A DNA stretch of 41,696 nucleotides from an uncultured Alphaproteobacteria bacterium (GTDB taxonomy: Bacteria > Pseudomonadota > Alphaproteobacteria > RF32 > CAG-239), in contig CALXUN010000014.1 of NCBI GenBank assembly GCA_944391705.1, positions 1 to 41,696 on the forward strand. The letters are read 5' to 3'. Every line of letters begins with the position of its first letter. Within the stretch, counting starts at the first letter, position 1. The position numbers and the translations under genes are program-made. The notes under the pieces were generated by a model. It worked only from the letters and a program-made list of their open reading frames with translations, was not told the origin of the DNA and made no database searches. Positions 16,705 through 24,606 of the stretch are shown piece by piece.

Positions 16705-16716
16705 AGGGTATATGTG

Positions 16717-17520
16717 ATGGTTGATTTTGATTTAGATGATATTGATTTAGATAACTTTAATTCTGATGAGGTTTTTTCTAATAAACCTAATAACAAAAAA
16801 CCTCAAAATGAACCTAAAGCACCAGAAACTGATTTTAACCGGCCCCGTTTAAGAAAAATCAAACGCCCAAAAATACACGCCGGTCCGATTAATACTCCGC
16901 CGGTTTCCGAAAACCGGCCGGCGACTCAAAATCCGACAACGGCAAATACTGCCATTCATGCCGAAACTCCGGTATCTGAACAATACAATACCCCGCAGAT
17001 TCAGGGTGGTCTTATCCGTGCCAGCGATCGTAACAACAATACGTTTAACGCCGGTGCCAATAATTATCCGATGCCGGATTATATGAACAATTATGTTACA
17101 TCAGACAACGACGCAGAAGATGAATTTGTTTATCAGGGAAACGATAATAATTTTGCTGCAAATCTGGATACAAAAAAACTAATCGGCCTTGCTTTGGCCT
17201 GTGTTTTTGTCGGTCTTCTGTTAGGTAAATTCATGTTTTCATCCGAACAGGTGGTCCGTAACGGCCTGCAAGGCGTCGTTGTTAATCCGGAAGTCCCTAA
17301 AGGCCGGAGCCGCTGCGGCATTGCCGAAAGAACGCAAGGCTGCGTGTTATACGTCATGAATCCGCAAAGGCAGGAATTAAACGGACGTGATTTTTATGAT
17401 TTGGCATCACAATTGACCGGTCGGCAGCGTTTTGTGATTGAGACGGGAAATATGCGTTATTCCAGCGTTAAAATCAAGCCCGGGAATATTGCCCAGCTTA
17501 ACATTCCACCCTTGCAATAA
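16717..17520 (+). CDS. Bitopic inner-membrane protein of the secretin-like operon
   Basis: About 267 aa. A long cytosolic N-terminus begins with an acidic motif (DFDLDDIDLDNFNSDEVF) and continues as disordered Pro/Asn-rich sequence. One transmembrane helix (about 153-172, LIGLALACVFVGLLLGKFMF) leads to a periplasmic domain of some 85 residues with two cysteines (RCGIAERTQGCVLYVMNP), possibly a disulfide. This topology is like that of subunits linking cytosolic and outer-membrane parts of pilus or secretion machines, but I do not recognise the family. ATG16717 follows AGAGGG by 8 nt; GTG16714 is equally possible. A terminator follows, closing the operon. Confidence 0.7.
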   Translation: MVDFDLDDIDLDNFNSDEVFSNKPNNKKPQNEPKAPETDFNRPRLRKIKRPKIHAGPINTPPVSENRPATQNPTTANTAIHAETPVSEQYNTPQIQGGLIRASDRNNNTFNAGANNYPMPDYMNNYVTSDNDAEDEFVYQGNDNNFAANLDTKKLIGLALACVFVGLLLGKFMFSSEQVVRNGLQGVVVNPEVPKGRSRCGIAERTQGCVLYVMNPQRQELNGRDFYDLASQLTGRQRFVIETGNMRYSSVKIKPGNIAQLNIPPLQ

Positions 17521-17532
17521 TTGTTCTTTTTT

Positions 17533-17555
17533 AACCGCCGTTTCGGCGGTTTTTT
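17533..17555 (+). terminator. Intrinsic terminator of the secretin-like operon
   Basis: Stem AACCGCCG (17533-17540) with CGGCGGTT (17544-17551), loop TTT, then a T run to 17555. Confidence 0.9.
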
Positions 17556-17705
17556 GTAACCCGAATCTTTCATCTTAGATGCAGGAATGGTTTATGTCTT
17601 ATTTACTATTTTTTTGACGATAAAAAAAATATACAACATAAAATTGTCTGAGGCTTGGTGTTTTAATTGTTTTTTTGTTAACTTTTTTTTACTAAAATAA
17701 TCCTT

Positions 17706-18632
17706 ATGAAAGAAGCAATCAAATATAATGCCACACCTGAAGTAGAGCAGGTTATCGGACAATGGCTGTCGTGGCTTAAAAACGAGCGGCGGTACTCACA
17801 ACACACGCTTGACGCCTATGGCCGCGATCTGGCCTTTTTTATTAATTTTTACGGCGATAAAACACCGGTAACGCTTGATTTTTTGCAACATATGGAAGTT
17901 TACGATTTTCGTCGCTTTATCAGCTATCGTGCTGCACGGCATATTGAAAAAAGTTCGCTGGCCCGCGAAATGTCTGCTTTCAAAAATTTTTTCAAATGGC
18001 TGGACCGGATGAAAATACTGCGCAATACTGCTGTTAGTGTTCTTTCAACTCCGAAACAGCCGAAAGTTCTGCCAAAATCAATTGAAGCCGATGATATCCA
18101 GACTATTTTGCAAAAAATTTCGGTATTTTCAAAAGACGACTGGCTGGCACGACGTGACAAAGCCGTTTTTCTGCTCCTTTACGGCTGCGGACTACGTATT
18201 TCCGAAGCGCTGTCTTTAAACTATGGTGATATAACTGAAAAAAGCGATTTTTTACGCATAAAAGGCAAAGGCAACAAAGAAAGAATTGTACCGCTGCTGC
18301 CGCTCATCGTTTCTGCCGTTGATGCTTATCTTAAAGCGGCCCCGTATAATTTTAAACCCGGAAAGCCCTTGTTTTTAGGCGCCAGAGGCGACCGCTTAAG
18401 CCCGCGGATTATTCAGCGGCTGCTGGAAAAAATCCGACTGGACATGGGGCTGCCGGATACCGTTACCCCTCATGCTTTGCGTCATTCTTTTGCCACCCAC
18501 CTCTTAGCCGAAGGCACGGATTTGCGCTCTATTCAGGAACTGCTGGGTCATGCATCACTGACCACGACCCAGCGTTATACCGATGTTCAGATTGAAACCT
18601 TAAAACGCGAATATGACAAGGCTTTTGACTGA
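17706..18632 (+). CDS. xerC: Tyrosine recombinase XerC/XerD family
   Basis: A 308-aa site-specific recombinase of the size usual for Xer proteins, which resolve chromosome dimers at dif. The N-terminal SAM-like domain (about 10-110) contains YSQHTLDAYGRDLAFF. The catalytic residues are visible: Arg in GCGLRISEAL, Lys in KGKGNKER, HALRHSFATH with His and Arg, His in LLGHASL and the nucleophile Tyr in TTTQRYTDV. XerC rather than XerD is a judgement from overall look. It stands alone, convergent with rpmG, and is not next to any integrase-type element, so a housekeeping role is favoured. Confidence 0.88.
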   Translation: MKEAIKYNATPEVEQVIGQWLSWLKNERRYSQHTLDAYGRDLAFFINFYGDKTPVTLDFLQHMEVYDFRRFISYRAARHIEKSSLAREMSAFKNFFKWLDRMKILRNTAVSVLSTPKQPKVLPKSIEADDIQTILQKISVFSKDDWLARRDKAVFLLLYGCGLRISEALSLNYGDITEKSDFLRIKGKGNKERIVPLLPLIVSAVDAYLKAAPYNFKPGKPLFLGARGDRLSPRIIQRLLEKIRLDMGLPDTVTPHALRHSFATHLLAEGTDLRSIQELLGHASLTTTQRYTDVQIETLKREYDKAFD

Positions 18633-18645
18633 AATAAAAAAATAC

Positions 18646-18699
18646 GGCTTTCAAGCACCCAAAAAATTAAAAATCTGCCGGCTGATAAAGCCTTTTTTT
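18646..18699 (+). terminator. Possible weak terminator after xerC
   Basis: GGCTTT (18646-18651) can pair with AAAGCC (18687-18692), which is followed by seven Ts, but the loop is about 35 nt. Confidence 0.35.
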
Positions 18700-18736
18700 A
18701 TTTATCTTTCCTGCAGAAAAAATATGCAACAAGTGT

Positions 18737-18770
18737 AAAAAAAGAGGCACAGCGCTTTACCGTACCTCTT
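18737..18770 (-). terminator. Intrinsic terminator of rpmG
   Basis: Read on the minus strand: AAGAGGTAC (18770-18762) pairs with GTGCCTCTT (18750-18742) including one G-U pair, then a T run. It lies about 25 nt past the rpmG stop. Confidence 0.8.
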
Positions 18771-18793
18771 AAAACTTTCATCTTAAAAAAGAA

Positions 18794-18961
18794 TTACTTT
18801 AATTTCTTTTCGACGAACTCTTCGTGCTTTTTGGATTTCTTGTCATATTTTTTCAAGACCAATTTTTCCGGATGAGTTCTCGGATTCTTTTCTGCCAGAT
18901 AAAATGTACCGGTACCGGCACTGCTTTCCAATTTTACTTTTACTTTTATCGCTTTTGCCAT
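18794..18961 (-). CDS. rpmG: 50S ribosomal protein L33
   Basis: A 55-aa basic protein starting MAKAIKVKVKLESSAGTGTF and ending KKHEEFVEKKLK, the standard length and sequence of bacterial L33 in the large ribosomal subunit. It has no CxxC zinc pairs, so it is the zinc-independent type, common in proteobacteria. It is a single-gene unit with its own promoter (19009-19036) and terminator. Confidence 0.95.
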   Translation of the reverse strand: MAKAIKVKVKLESSAGTGTFYLAEKNPRTHPEKLVLKKYDKKSKKHEEFVEKKLK

Positions 18962-19008
18962 TGTTTTTACTCTTAATTAAAGGTTATAAATCAAAAACAT
19001 TTAGGCGT

Positions 19009-19036
19009 ACTATACATTTTTTCGCGCCTTTGTCAA
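19009..19036 (-). promoter_or_regulatory. Promoter of rpmG
   Basis: On the minus strand TTGACA (19036-19031) and TATAGT (19014-19009) with a 16-nt spacer, about 45 nt upstream of the rpmG start codon. Confidence 0.7.
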
Positions 19037-19047
19037 CAACAAATTTG

Positions 19048-20121
19048 TTATAACTCGTTTTTTAAATATTTAACGGCAACGACAACGTCTGCTTCTTCAT
19101 TCAAACGGTCGGACTTCACGCAGTCTGCATCGGCAAGCTTGTCTGCTGCGGTTATGTTTCCGGTACAAATGCCAGGCTTTAAACCGGCTTTGTCAATTCC
19201 GGCACCGGAAGGGGTATGAAAATAAGCCGTTGTCAGCGCCATTGCCCGTTCCGAATCCATACGCACCACATTTTGTACCGTACCTTTGCCGTAAGTTTCA
19301 GTACCGATTAAAACTGCCCGGTTTTGTTCGCTCAAAGCCGCGGCCAGAATTTCTGCTGCCGAAGCCGTGTATCCGTCCACTAAAACCGCCAGCGGCTTGT
19401 TATCGGTTATATCGCCGGCCGCCGCCGTATAAAATTCCGGTGCCTGTCCGGCTTTGCCGTCCGTATAAGTAATAATGCCCTCATCTAAAAACATGTCGGT
19501 AATTTTAACGGCCTCACTTAAAATACCGCCATGATTGCCGCGCAAATCCAAAATGATGCCTTCTGCATCCGGATGTTGATGCAAAGCTTGTAAAACCTCT
19601 TCTCCGACCCCTTGTTTAAAGGATAAAATTTTAATTAAAAGTATATCATCAACCATGCGAACGGCAAAATTGCGGCGGATGTTTTTCTGTACCGGCGACC
19701 GGTTGTCAAACCCGCCGTAATAATGCGAATAACCGTCCAGGCCTTCAAACACGGCCTGTGTAAACCGGTCAGGAAGCTCAAAGTCATATAATTCGGCTTC
19801 AGGAGAAATTCCGGCAGCAGCGGCCAAAACTTCGCGGCTTAAGGATACCCAGGCCTTTGTGTCGGCATTTGTTTTTGGTAAAGAAAAAACCTTGGCCAGG
19901 CGACGCTTGTAATACAGATAAAGCTTATTGTCCGTTGCAGAAATTTTAATATCAGCATCGGTATTTTCCAACGACTTCAGTCCTTTTAAGGTAATTTCCC
20001 GGCTGTTTAAGGTATTGATATAATCTTCCTCCAGCGTGGTGTAAACCTGGTCAAGAGCATCGGCTTTTGCTGACGTCGAAATCAGCAGGCAACAAAAAAT
20101 TACGGCGATTAATTTTTCCAT
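19048..20121 (-). CDS. S41-family peptidase without PDZ domain
   Basis: A 357-aa secreted protein with a signal peptide (residues 1-20, TSAKA) and an S41 (C-terminal processing protease/tricorn-type) catalytic core: LDLRGNHGG (191-199), nucleophile Ser254 in GYTASAAEI and general base Lys279 in TYGKGTV. In CtpA-type enzymes a PDZ domain of about 80 residues sits between the DGxDxxSxY motif and the catalytic core. Here only about 25 residues separate GLDGYSHYY (128-135) from LLIKILSF (161-168), so the PDZ is missing. A periplasmic processing role is expected; how substrates are selected is unknown. It sits 11 nt downstream of xthA and is probably co-transcribed with it. Confidence 0.82.
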   Translation of the reverse strand: MEKLIAVIFCCLLISTSAKADALDQVYTTLEEDYINTLNSREITLKGLKSLENTDADIKISATDNKLYLYYKRRLAKVFSLPKTNADTKAWVSLSREVLAAAAGISPEAELYDFELPDRFTQAVFEGLDGYSHYYGGFDNRSPVQKNIRRNFAVRMVDDILLIKILSFKQGVGEEVLQALHQHPDAEGIILDLRGNHGGILSEAVKITDMFLDEGIITYTDGKAGQAPEFYTAAAGDITDNKPLAVLVDGYTASAAEILAAALSEQNRAVLIGTETYGKGTVQNVVRMDSERAMALTTAYFHTPSGAGIDKAGLKPGICTGNITAADKLADADCVKSDRLNEEADVVVAVKYLKNEL

Positions 20122-20132
20122 CTTTGTTTTCC

Positions 20133-20927
20133 CTAAAACCGGAATTGAGCCGTTAAAGCCGTATGATCGGAAGGCTTATCCGCCGTTCTCGGGGTTTTAT
20201 CAACCATACAGCCGGATAAGGCATCAGCCATTTGGGCTGATAAAAACAAATAATCGATACGCATGCCCAAATCCTGTTCGTATGCTCTGCCACCGTAATC
20301 CCAATATGTGTAACCGTTTTCTTTCGGATGCAATGTACGGAAAGCATCATAACATCCCAAATGGCACAACGCATTAAGCCTTTGGCGCACACTCGGACGG
20401 AAAAGCGCGTTGTTCTTAAAAAGTTCCGGATTATAAACATCATCAGGGGTCAAAATAACATTAAAATCTCCGCCCAGAATAATTTTTTCATGCGTGCGCA
20501 AAAGCTTTTGTACATGATAATATAAAGCATCCATAAATTTCAGCTTATAAATAAATTTGGATTCATCATCCGGATCATTATACGGCGGATTGCCGTTAGG
20601 CAGATAAACAGAAGCAGCACGGATTTTTGCTTCCGGTGCATTGACGATTACTTCCAGGTAACGGGCATTTTCATCGGCAAAACCGGGAATTCCTTCCGAA
20701 ACAAGCGTCATTTTATGGCGGCTTAACACGGCAACACCGTTGTAACTTTTCTGCCCATAAACTTTTGCCTCATAACCGGCCGTGTTTATTTCAAAAAACG
20801 GAAAAGCATTAAACTCGGTTTTAATTTCCTGCAAAAAAACAATGTCCGGCCGGGTTTTCTCCAGCCAGGAAAGCAAATTCGGCAAACGGGCATTAACGGA
20901 GTTGACATTATAAGTTGAAACAATCAT
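20133..20927 (-). CDS. xthA: Exodeoxyribonuclease III
   Basis: A 264-aa enzyme of the EEP/AP-endonuclease family, of the usual length, that cleaves abasic sites and trims 3' ends in base-excision repair. Motifs seen: STYNVNSVNARL at the N-terminus, FLQEIKTE (metal-binding Glu), GGDFNVILTPDDVYNP, RIDYLFLS and the C-terminal SDHTALTA catalytic Asp-His. Cytosolic. The S41 peptidase gene follows in the same direction. Confidence 0.93.
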   Translation of the reverse strand: MIVSTYNVNSVNARLPNLLSWLEKTRPDIVFLQEIKTEFNAFPFFEINTAGYEAKVYGQKSYNGVAVLSRHKMTLVSEGIPGFADENARYLEVIVNAPEAKIRAASVYLPNGNPPYNDPDDESKFIYKLKFMDALYYHVQKLLRTHEKIILGGDFNVILTPDDVYNPELFKNNALFRPSVRQRLNALCHLGCYDAFRTLHPKENGYTYWDYGGRAYEQDLGMRIDYLFLSAQMADALSGCMVDKTPRTADKPSDHTALTAQFRF

Positions 20928-21061
20928 TTATATTTCCCTTAAAACTTTTGCTTAAAGTTTAACCCAAAATAACATTTATGCAAGCTTGATGTTAAAGGAT
21001 TATAAAGTTTTTAACAGTATTATCAGGGCAATAGATTTTAAGCTTAACAAGAGGGTTATCA

Positions 21062-22123
21062 ATGTTTAAAGAATTTTCCGAAAATGAAAAAGACGATGAT
21101 TATTTGAGCGAATTCAAACAAAAAATTGCCAACCAACAGCGGGAGGACATGGAAGAACGGCGCCATGAACTGCAGCGTTCACGCAACGGTTTTATCGGTA
21201 CACTCGCCGGCATCGTGCTGGCCGGCATTGTCAGCTGGATTTTACTTATGCCGCGTTTTTCCGGTACCGACAGCGGTGATATTCCGGTTATCCGCCGGCC
21301 GATTACGCCGGCAAAAATCCAACCCAGTGAACCCGGCGGCATGGAAATCTTAAATCAGGATAAATCGGTTTATGACCTGGTCGAGAAAAAAGAAAACGCT
21401 CCGGAAAAAATTGAAAGCATTCTGCCCGAACCGGAAGCTCCTAAAATGCCGATAATTGTCCCGGAAGCGGAAAATAACGCGCCGCAAACCGGTGAAGATA
21501 TTCTTTCCGAAAACGAAAGTATGGAAGACTTGATTGAGCGTGAAACGGGCACTACTGATCCTCTGCCGGTAAAAGTTTTGGAGGAAGATTTAAAACCCGT
21601 TTCCACCACATCCGGTGAAAAAATCAACATCCCGGAAAAATTGCCGGAAATTGATGTTGAAGTTAAAACCGCAGAATCCAAACCGGCAGAAAGCAAGCTT
21701 ACAAAAACCGAGCCGGCAGAGAACACGACAAAAGCAAAACCTGTCGACGACAAAGCGGCTTCTGAAACGGCTGCAAAAAAAGAATCAGTGCCGGCTGTCG
21801 AAATTAAACCGGCACAACCTGTCAAAGCCGAAACACCCAAAACAGATGCCCAAAAAACTCAGACGTCTACCGCTGCTGCCGGTACCTGGCAGATACAGCT
21901 GATTGCTTCAGCCAACAAACAAGCTGTTGAAGATGCCTGGAAAGATTTATCAGCAACGCATAATGTCTTAAAATCCATGCCGCATGAAATCGAATCGGCA
22001 ACCGTTAACGGCGGCACTTTCTACCGCTTAAAAGCCGGTGCATTTACCGAACGCAGCGGTGCGGATAAAGCCTGCGCCGAAATTAAGGCAAACGGCGGAA
22101 GCTGCATTGTCAAACAAAAATAG
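21062..22123 (+). CDS. SPOR-domain cell-division/peptidoglycan-binding protein
   Basis: A 353-aa bitopic protein: charged cytosolic N-terminus (1-42), one transmembrane helix (about 43-63, FIGTLAGIVLAGIVSWILL), a long Pro/Glu/Lys-rich periplasmic linker with PAESK-type repeats (about 70-270), and a C-terminal SPOR domain (about 275-353: TWQIQLIASANKQAVEDAW ... FYRLKAGAFTERSGADKAC). SPOR domains bind glycan strands stripped of peptides at the septum, so it probably works in division or wall turnover. The gene lies 8 nt before nagZ, an arrangement conserved in many Alphaproteobacteria. AGAGGG lies about 5 nt before the ATG. Confidence 0.87.
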   Translation: MFKEFSENEKDDDYLSEFKQKIANQQREDMEERRHELQRSRNGFIGTLAGIVLAGIVSWILLMPRFSGTDSGDIPVIRRPITPAKIQPSEPGGMEILNQDKSVYDLVEKKENAPEKIESILPEPEAPKMPIIVPEAENNAPQTGEDILSENESMEDLIERETGTTDPLPVKVLEEDLKPVSTTSGEKINIPEKLPEIDVEVKTAESKPAESKLTKTEPAENTTKAKPVDDKAASETAAKKESVPAVEIKPAQPVKAETPKTDAQKTQTSTAAAGTWQIQLIASANKQAVEDAWKDLSATHNVLKSMPHEIESATVNGGTFYRLKAGAFTERSGADKACAEIKANGGSCIVKQK

Positions 22124-22131
22124 GGGTTTTT

Positions 22132-23199
22132 ATGTTAAGGCCGGTTTTAGCTGCTTTATTATCCGTCAGATCAACACAGTTAAGCGATGATGAAAAACGC
22201 CTGCTGGCACGCCATAATCCCTTGGGCATAACCTTATTTAACCGCAATCTTAAAAACAAAGAACAGACGCGGCAGCTTATTCAAAGTATTAAAGAAACCA
22301 TCGGACGTGATGACGTGATTATTGCCGCCGACACGGAAGGCGGCAGGGTAAACCGTCTGCAGACCGCCGGTTACGGTCTTTATGCTTCCGAACGGGTCTT
22401 GGGTAAAATCAACGACGATGAAACCGTATCAGTTCATGCCCGGCTGATTGCCGCTGATATGCACGATGCCGGCGTTAATATGAACTTTGCGCCGGTCTTG
22501 GATTTGGAATATCCCGGAAAAACAACTTCTGCTCTGCAGGGGCGCTGTTTTGGAAATGATGAAAAGCAAACGGCGCATTTGGGAAAAATTCTATGCCAGA
22601 CTTATATAGATTGCGGCATTTGCCCCTGCATTAAACACATGCCCGGACACGGGCGTGCTGAAAATGACCCGCATTTAGAGCTGCCAGTTATCCGTACTTT
22701 ACTTAAAGATTTGGAAAAAGATTTTTATCCGTTTATAAAAAACGCAGATTGCCCGGCCGGTATGACAGGCCACATCCTGCTGCCGGAAATTGATGCCGTT
22801 AACCCGATAACGTTATCATTTAAAGGTATCCGTGAAATCATCCGCGGCCGAATCGGCTTTAACGGTTTGCTTTTTTCCGATGCGCTTGATATGCATGCCC
22901 TGAAAGGCAGTATTACAGAACGGGCCGAGGCTGCCTGGAATGCCGGATGCGATGTCGTTTGTTATTGTTTCGGAGAGTCCCAAGAAATGGAAGCCTTATG
23001 CCGTAACGGCTGCTATATGAACGACAAAGCGCTTGAACGTTTTGAAAATGCCAAAAAAGTTTTTAACAATGGGAAAAGTTTAATAAATCTTGATAATGAC
23101 AGAAAAAAATATTATAGTTTGATAAATCAGATTACTGATGAGTGTGTTAATTATGATGCAACCGAAGTACTGCATCAGATGCAAAAAGGAGAAAAATAA
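22132..23199 (+). CDS. nagZ: Beta-N-acetylhexosaminidase (GH3) NagZ
   Basis: A 355-aa cytosolic glycosidase that removes N-acetylglucosamine from anhydromuropeptides in peptidoglycan recycling. GH3/NagZ motifs: GITLFNRNLKNKEQ, the nucleotide-free substrate motif ADTEGGRVNRL, the characteristic KHMPGHGRAENDPHLELP loop carrying the acid/base His, and the nucleophile Asp in FSDALDMHAL. Length is typical. It overlaps tatA by one base (TAATG). AnmK, which handles the anhydro-sugar released downstream of this step, is encoded 2 kb away on the other strand. Confidence 0.92.
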   Translation: MLRPVLAALLSVRSTQLSDDEKRLLARHNPLGITLFNRNLKNKEQTRQLIQSIKETIGRDDVIIAADTEGGRVNRLQTAGYGLYASERVLGKINDDETVSVHARLIAADMHDAGVNMNFAPVLDLEYPGKTTSALQGRCFGNDEKQTAHLGKILCQTYIDCGICPCIKHMPGHGRAENDPHLELPVIRTLLKDLEKDFYPFIKNADCPAGMTGHILLPEIDAVNPITLSFKGIREIIRGRIGFNGLLFSDALDMHALKGSITERAEAAWNAGCDVVCYCFGESQEMEALCRNGCYMNDKALERFENAKKVFNNGKSLINLDNDRKKYYSLINQITDECVNYDATEVLHQMQKGEK

Positions 23200-23423
23200 T
23201 GTTTTCAGGATTTTGGAGCTGGGTTCTGGTGATTGTGCTGGTCGTTGCCATCTTTTCTGCCGACAAACTGCCAGATTTGAAAAAATTCATTGAAAAATCT
23301 ACCAAAGACGGTCTTGAAGCCGCTAAAAAAGGGGCAAAAAACGTTGAAGAGAAAATTGCCAAAGTAAAGGCCGAAAAAGAAAAGAAAAAAGACAGTGATG
23401 AAAATCCGGATAATGAAGAATAA
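23199..23423 (+). CDS. tatA: TatA-like protein translocase subunit
   Basis: A 74-aa protein with the TatA plan: a short N-terminal membrane helix (residues 4-21, FWSWVLVIVLVVAIFS), a hinge before KLPDLKKFIEKSTKDG, an amphipathic helix and a charged disordered tail. The family hinge is usually FG; here it reads FSA, a mild deviation. Position after nagZ matches alphaproteobacterial gene order, where scpA, scpB and tatA-tatB-tatC commonly follow nagZ; here the unit ends at a terminator right after this gene, so tatB and tatC must lie elsewhere if present. Confidence 0.75.
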   Translation: MFSGFWSWVLVIVLVVAIFSADKLPDLKKFIEKSTKDGLEAAKKGAKNVEEKIAKVKAEKEKKKDSDENPDNEE

Positions 23424-23442
23424 ACTTTAGAAGTTTAATTTT

Positions 23443-23466
23443 AAGGCGCTTTAAGCGCCTTTTTCT
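23443..23466 (+). terminator. Intrinsic terminator after tatA
   Basis: AAGGCGC (23443-23449) pairs with GCGCCTT (23455-23461), small loop, then a T-rich run. Confidence 0.85.
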
Positions 23467-23514
23467 TTTTAGAAAATCCAGATTACCAATTCGGGGTTTA
23501 TTTCTTATTTTTGG

Positions 23515-23792
23515 ACCCCTAGTATTCGGCAGGCAAGCCTGCCTCTTAAGCGGTGACAGGAAGAGGGAGACCCCTAGTATTCGCCGACGGTGTCGGCTCA
23601 TAGGGGTGACGGTATGGGAACTGTCATGCCTACGAATGAACGAAGTGAATGAGTATAAGGCATCCATAAACCAAACATAGTGCCTTGTTTTTCTGGACCC
23701 CTAGTATTCGGGCACGATAGTGCCCTCATAGGGGTGACAGGAAGAGGGAGACCCCTAGTATTCGCCGACGGTGTCGGCTCTTAAGCGGTGAC
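23515..23792. repeat. Four stem-loop repeats in two pairs
   Basis: Units at 23515-23557, 23570-23610, 23697-23738 and 23751-23792 share the flanks acccctagtattcg and ctcataggggtgac or ctcttaagcggtgac. The inside of each is a different short palindrome: GGCAGGC/GCCTGCC, GCCGAC/GTCGGC, GGGCAC/GTGCCC and GCCGAC/GTCGGC. In units 2 and 3 the flanks themselves pair (ACCCCTA/TAGGGGT). Units 1-2 and 3-4 are each separated by the same 12-nt spacer aggaagagggag. Two more units occur at 41505-41596. All have one orientation. The 300-odd bases here contain no other gene. Confidence 0.88.
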
Positions 23793-23799
23793 AAAGTGG

Positions 23800-23865
23800 G
23801 CGGCGGCAATGTATATGATTATTCCGCGGAGAATCTTTAAAGTTGCAAAAAAAAAAAACGGTTTA
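23800..23865 (+). repeat. Conserved 66-bp element following the stem-loop repeats
   Basis: From gcggcggcaatgtatatg through attccgcggagaat to a run of 12 As and cggttta, this element is repeated almost exactly at 41593-41657 (11 As there). In both places it follows the stem-loop units. Here it ends about 50 bp before the pseudopilin start codon, so it may be a leader or promoter-associated element. Confidence 0.8.
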
Positions 23866-23918
23866 GAATGACGCGTAAATCTTATTTTATTCATATTCTT
23901 TACAATTTTGGAGGTTTT

Positions 23919-24566
23919 ATGAACAAAAAAGAAAGAAGTGAACGGACGCAGAACCGGACAGATGCGACTTTTTCCGGGAGAAGTATGGTTGAAATGCTCG
24001 GGGTTTTAGCAATTATTGGAGTTTTGAGCGTCGGGGCTATCTCGGGTTACTCAAAAGCCATGATGAAGTACAAGCTCAACAAACAACGCGAACAAATCAG
24101 CCAAATTATGATGTCGTTGATTGAATACAGATCTATTTTTACGTCGGTTGGACATCGGGAATCCATCGTACCGATTTTAATTAAACTCAACGCTTTGCCG
24201 CAAGAAATGATTAAACCGAATGTATCTACCGCGATTTACGACAATTTAAGTTCAAATATTACTATTTTTCGCACGGACAGCGACAGAGTATATTTCGTAT
24301 ACAGTATGAATAATGTTAGCGATGATAACCATACCATCTGCCGCAACATTTTAGAATCTTTCAAGGAATATTCCGATGTGTTGTACGCCTTGGGCGTTAA
24401 TTCCGATACGGAAGAAGGTATGAATCAACAAAGTTGGTATTATGGCGACAGTGTTTCTGATAATTATAAAAAAATTCATCAGCTTGACATCAGCACCATG
24501 AATTCAGTTTGCGAAAAGTGCGATAGCAATTGGTGTGGCATTGTTGCCATTGTAGACTCTGATTAA
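23919..24566 (+). CDS. Type IV pseudopilin-like protein
   Basis: A 215-aa protein with a prepilin-peptidase-type head: after a charged leader (about 18 residues) comes SGRSMVEMLGVLAIIGVLSVG. Cleavage after the Gly would leave Glu at position +5 followed by a hydrophobic helix, as in class III signal peptides. The mature part (about 190 aa) has an extended helix (KYKLNKQREQISQIMMSLIE) and a globular domain ending with a Cys pair region (CEKCDSNWCGIVAIVDSD). Such proteins assemble into pili or type II secretion-like fibres; no assembly genes are nearby. ATG23919 is chosen because GGAGG lies 6 nt upstream. Confidence 0.8.
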   Translation: MNKKERSERTQNRTDATFSGRSMVEMLGVLAIIGVLSVGAISGYSKAMMKYKLNKQREQISQIMMSLIEYRSIFTSVGHRESIVPILIKLNALPQEMIKPNVSTAIYDNLSSNITIFRTDSDRVYFVYSMNNVSDDNHTICRNILESFKEYSDVLYALGVNSDTEEGMNQQSWYYGDSVSDNYKKIHQLDISTMNSVCEKCDSNWCGIVAIVDSD

Positions 24567-24572
24567 AGCATT

Positions 24573-24604
24573 AAAAAAACCGGTTTAAGAACCGGTTTTT
24601 TTGT
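24573..24604. terminator. Bidirectional terminator
   Basis: AAAACCGGTT (24576-24585) and AACCGGTTTT (24590-24599) with a 4-nt loop, A run on the left and T run on the right. It serves the pseudopilin gene and the convergent membrane-protein gene. Confidence 0.9.
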
Positions 24605-24606
24605 TT

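Noticed and set aside
17706-18632. XerC-like recombinase as the integrase of a mobile element
   Set aside because: No attachment repeats, tRNA end or cargo genes are next to it, and its motifs are of the housekeeping Xer type.
23515-23792. Regularly spaced repeats taken as a CRISPR array
   Set aside because: The constant parts flank variable palindromes, not unique spacers, spacing is irregular between the two pairs, and no cas genes are near.
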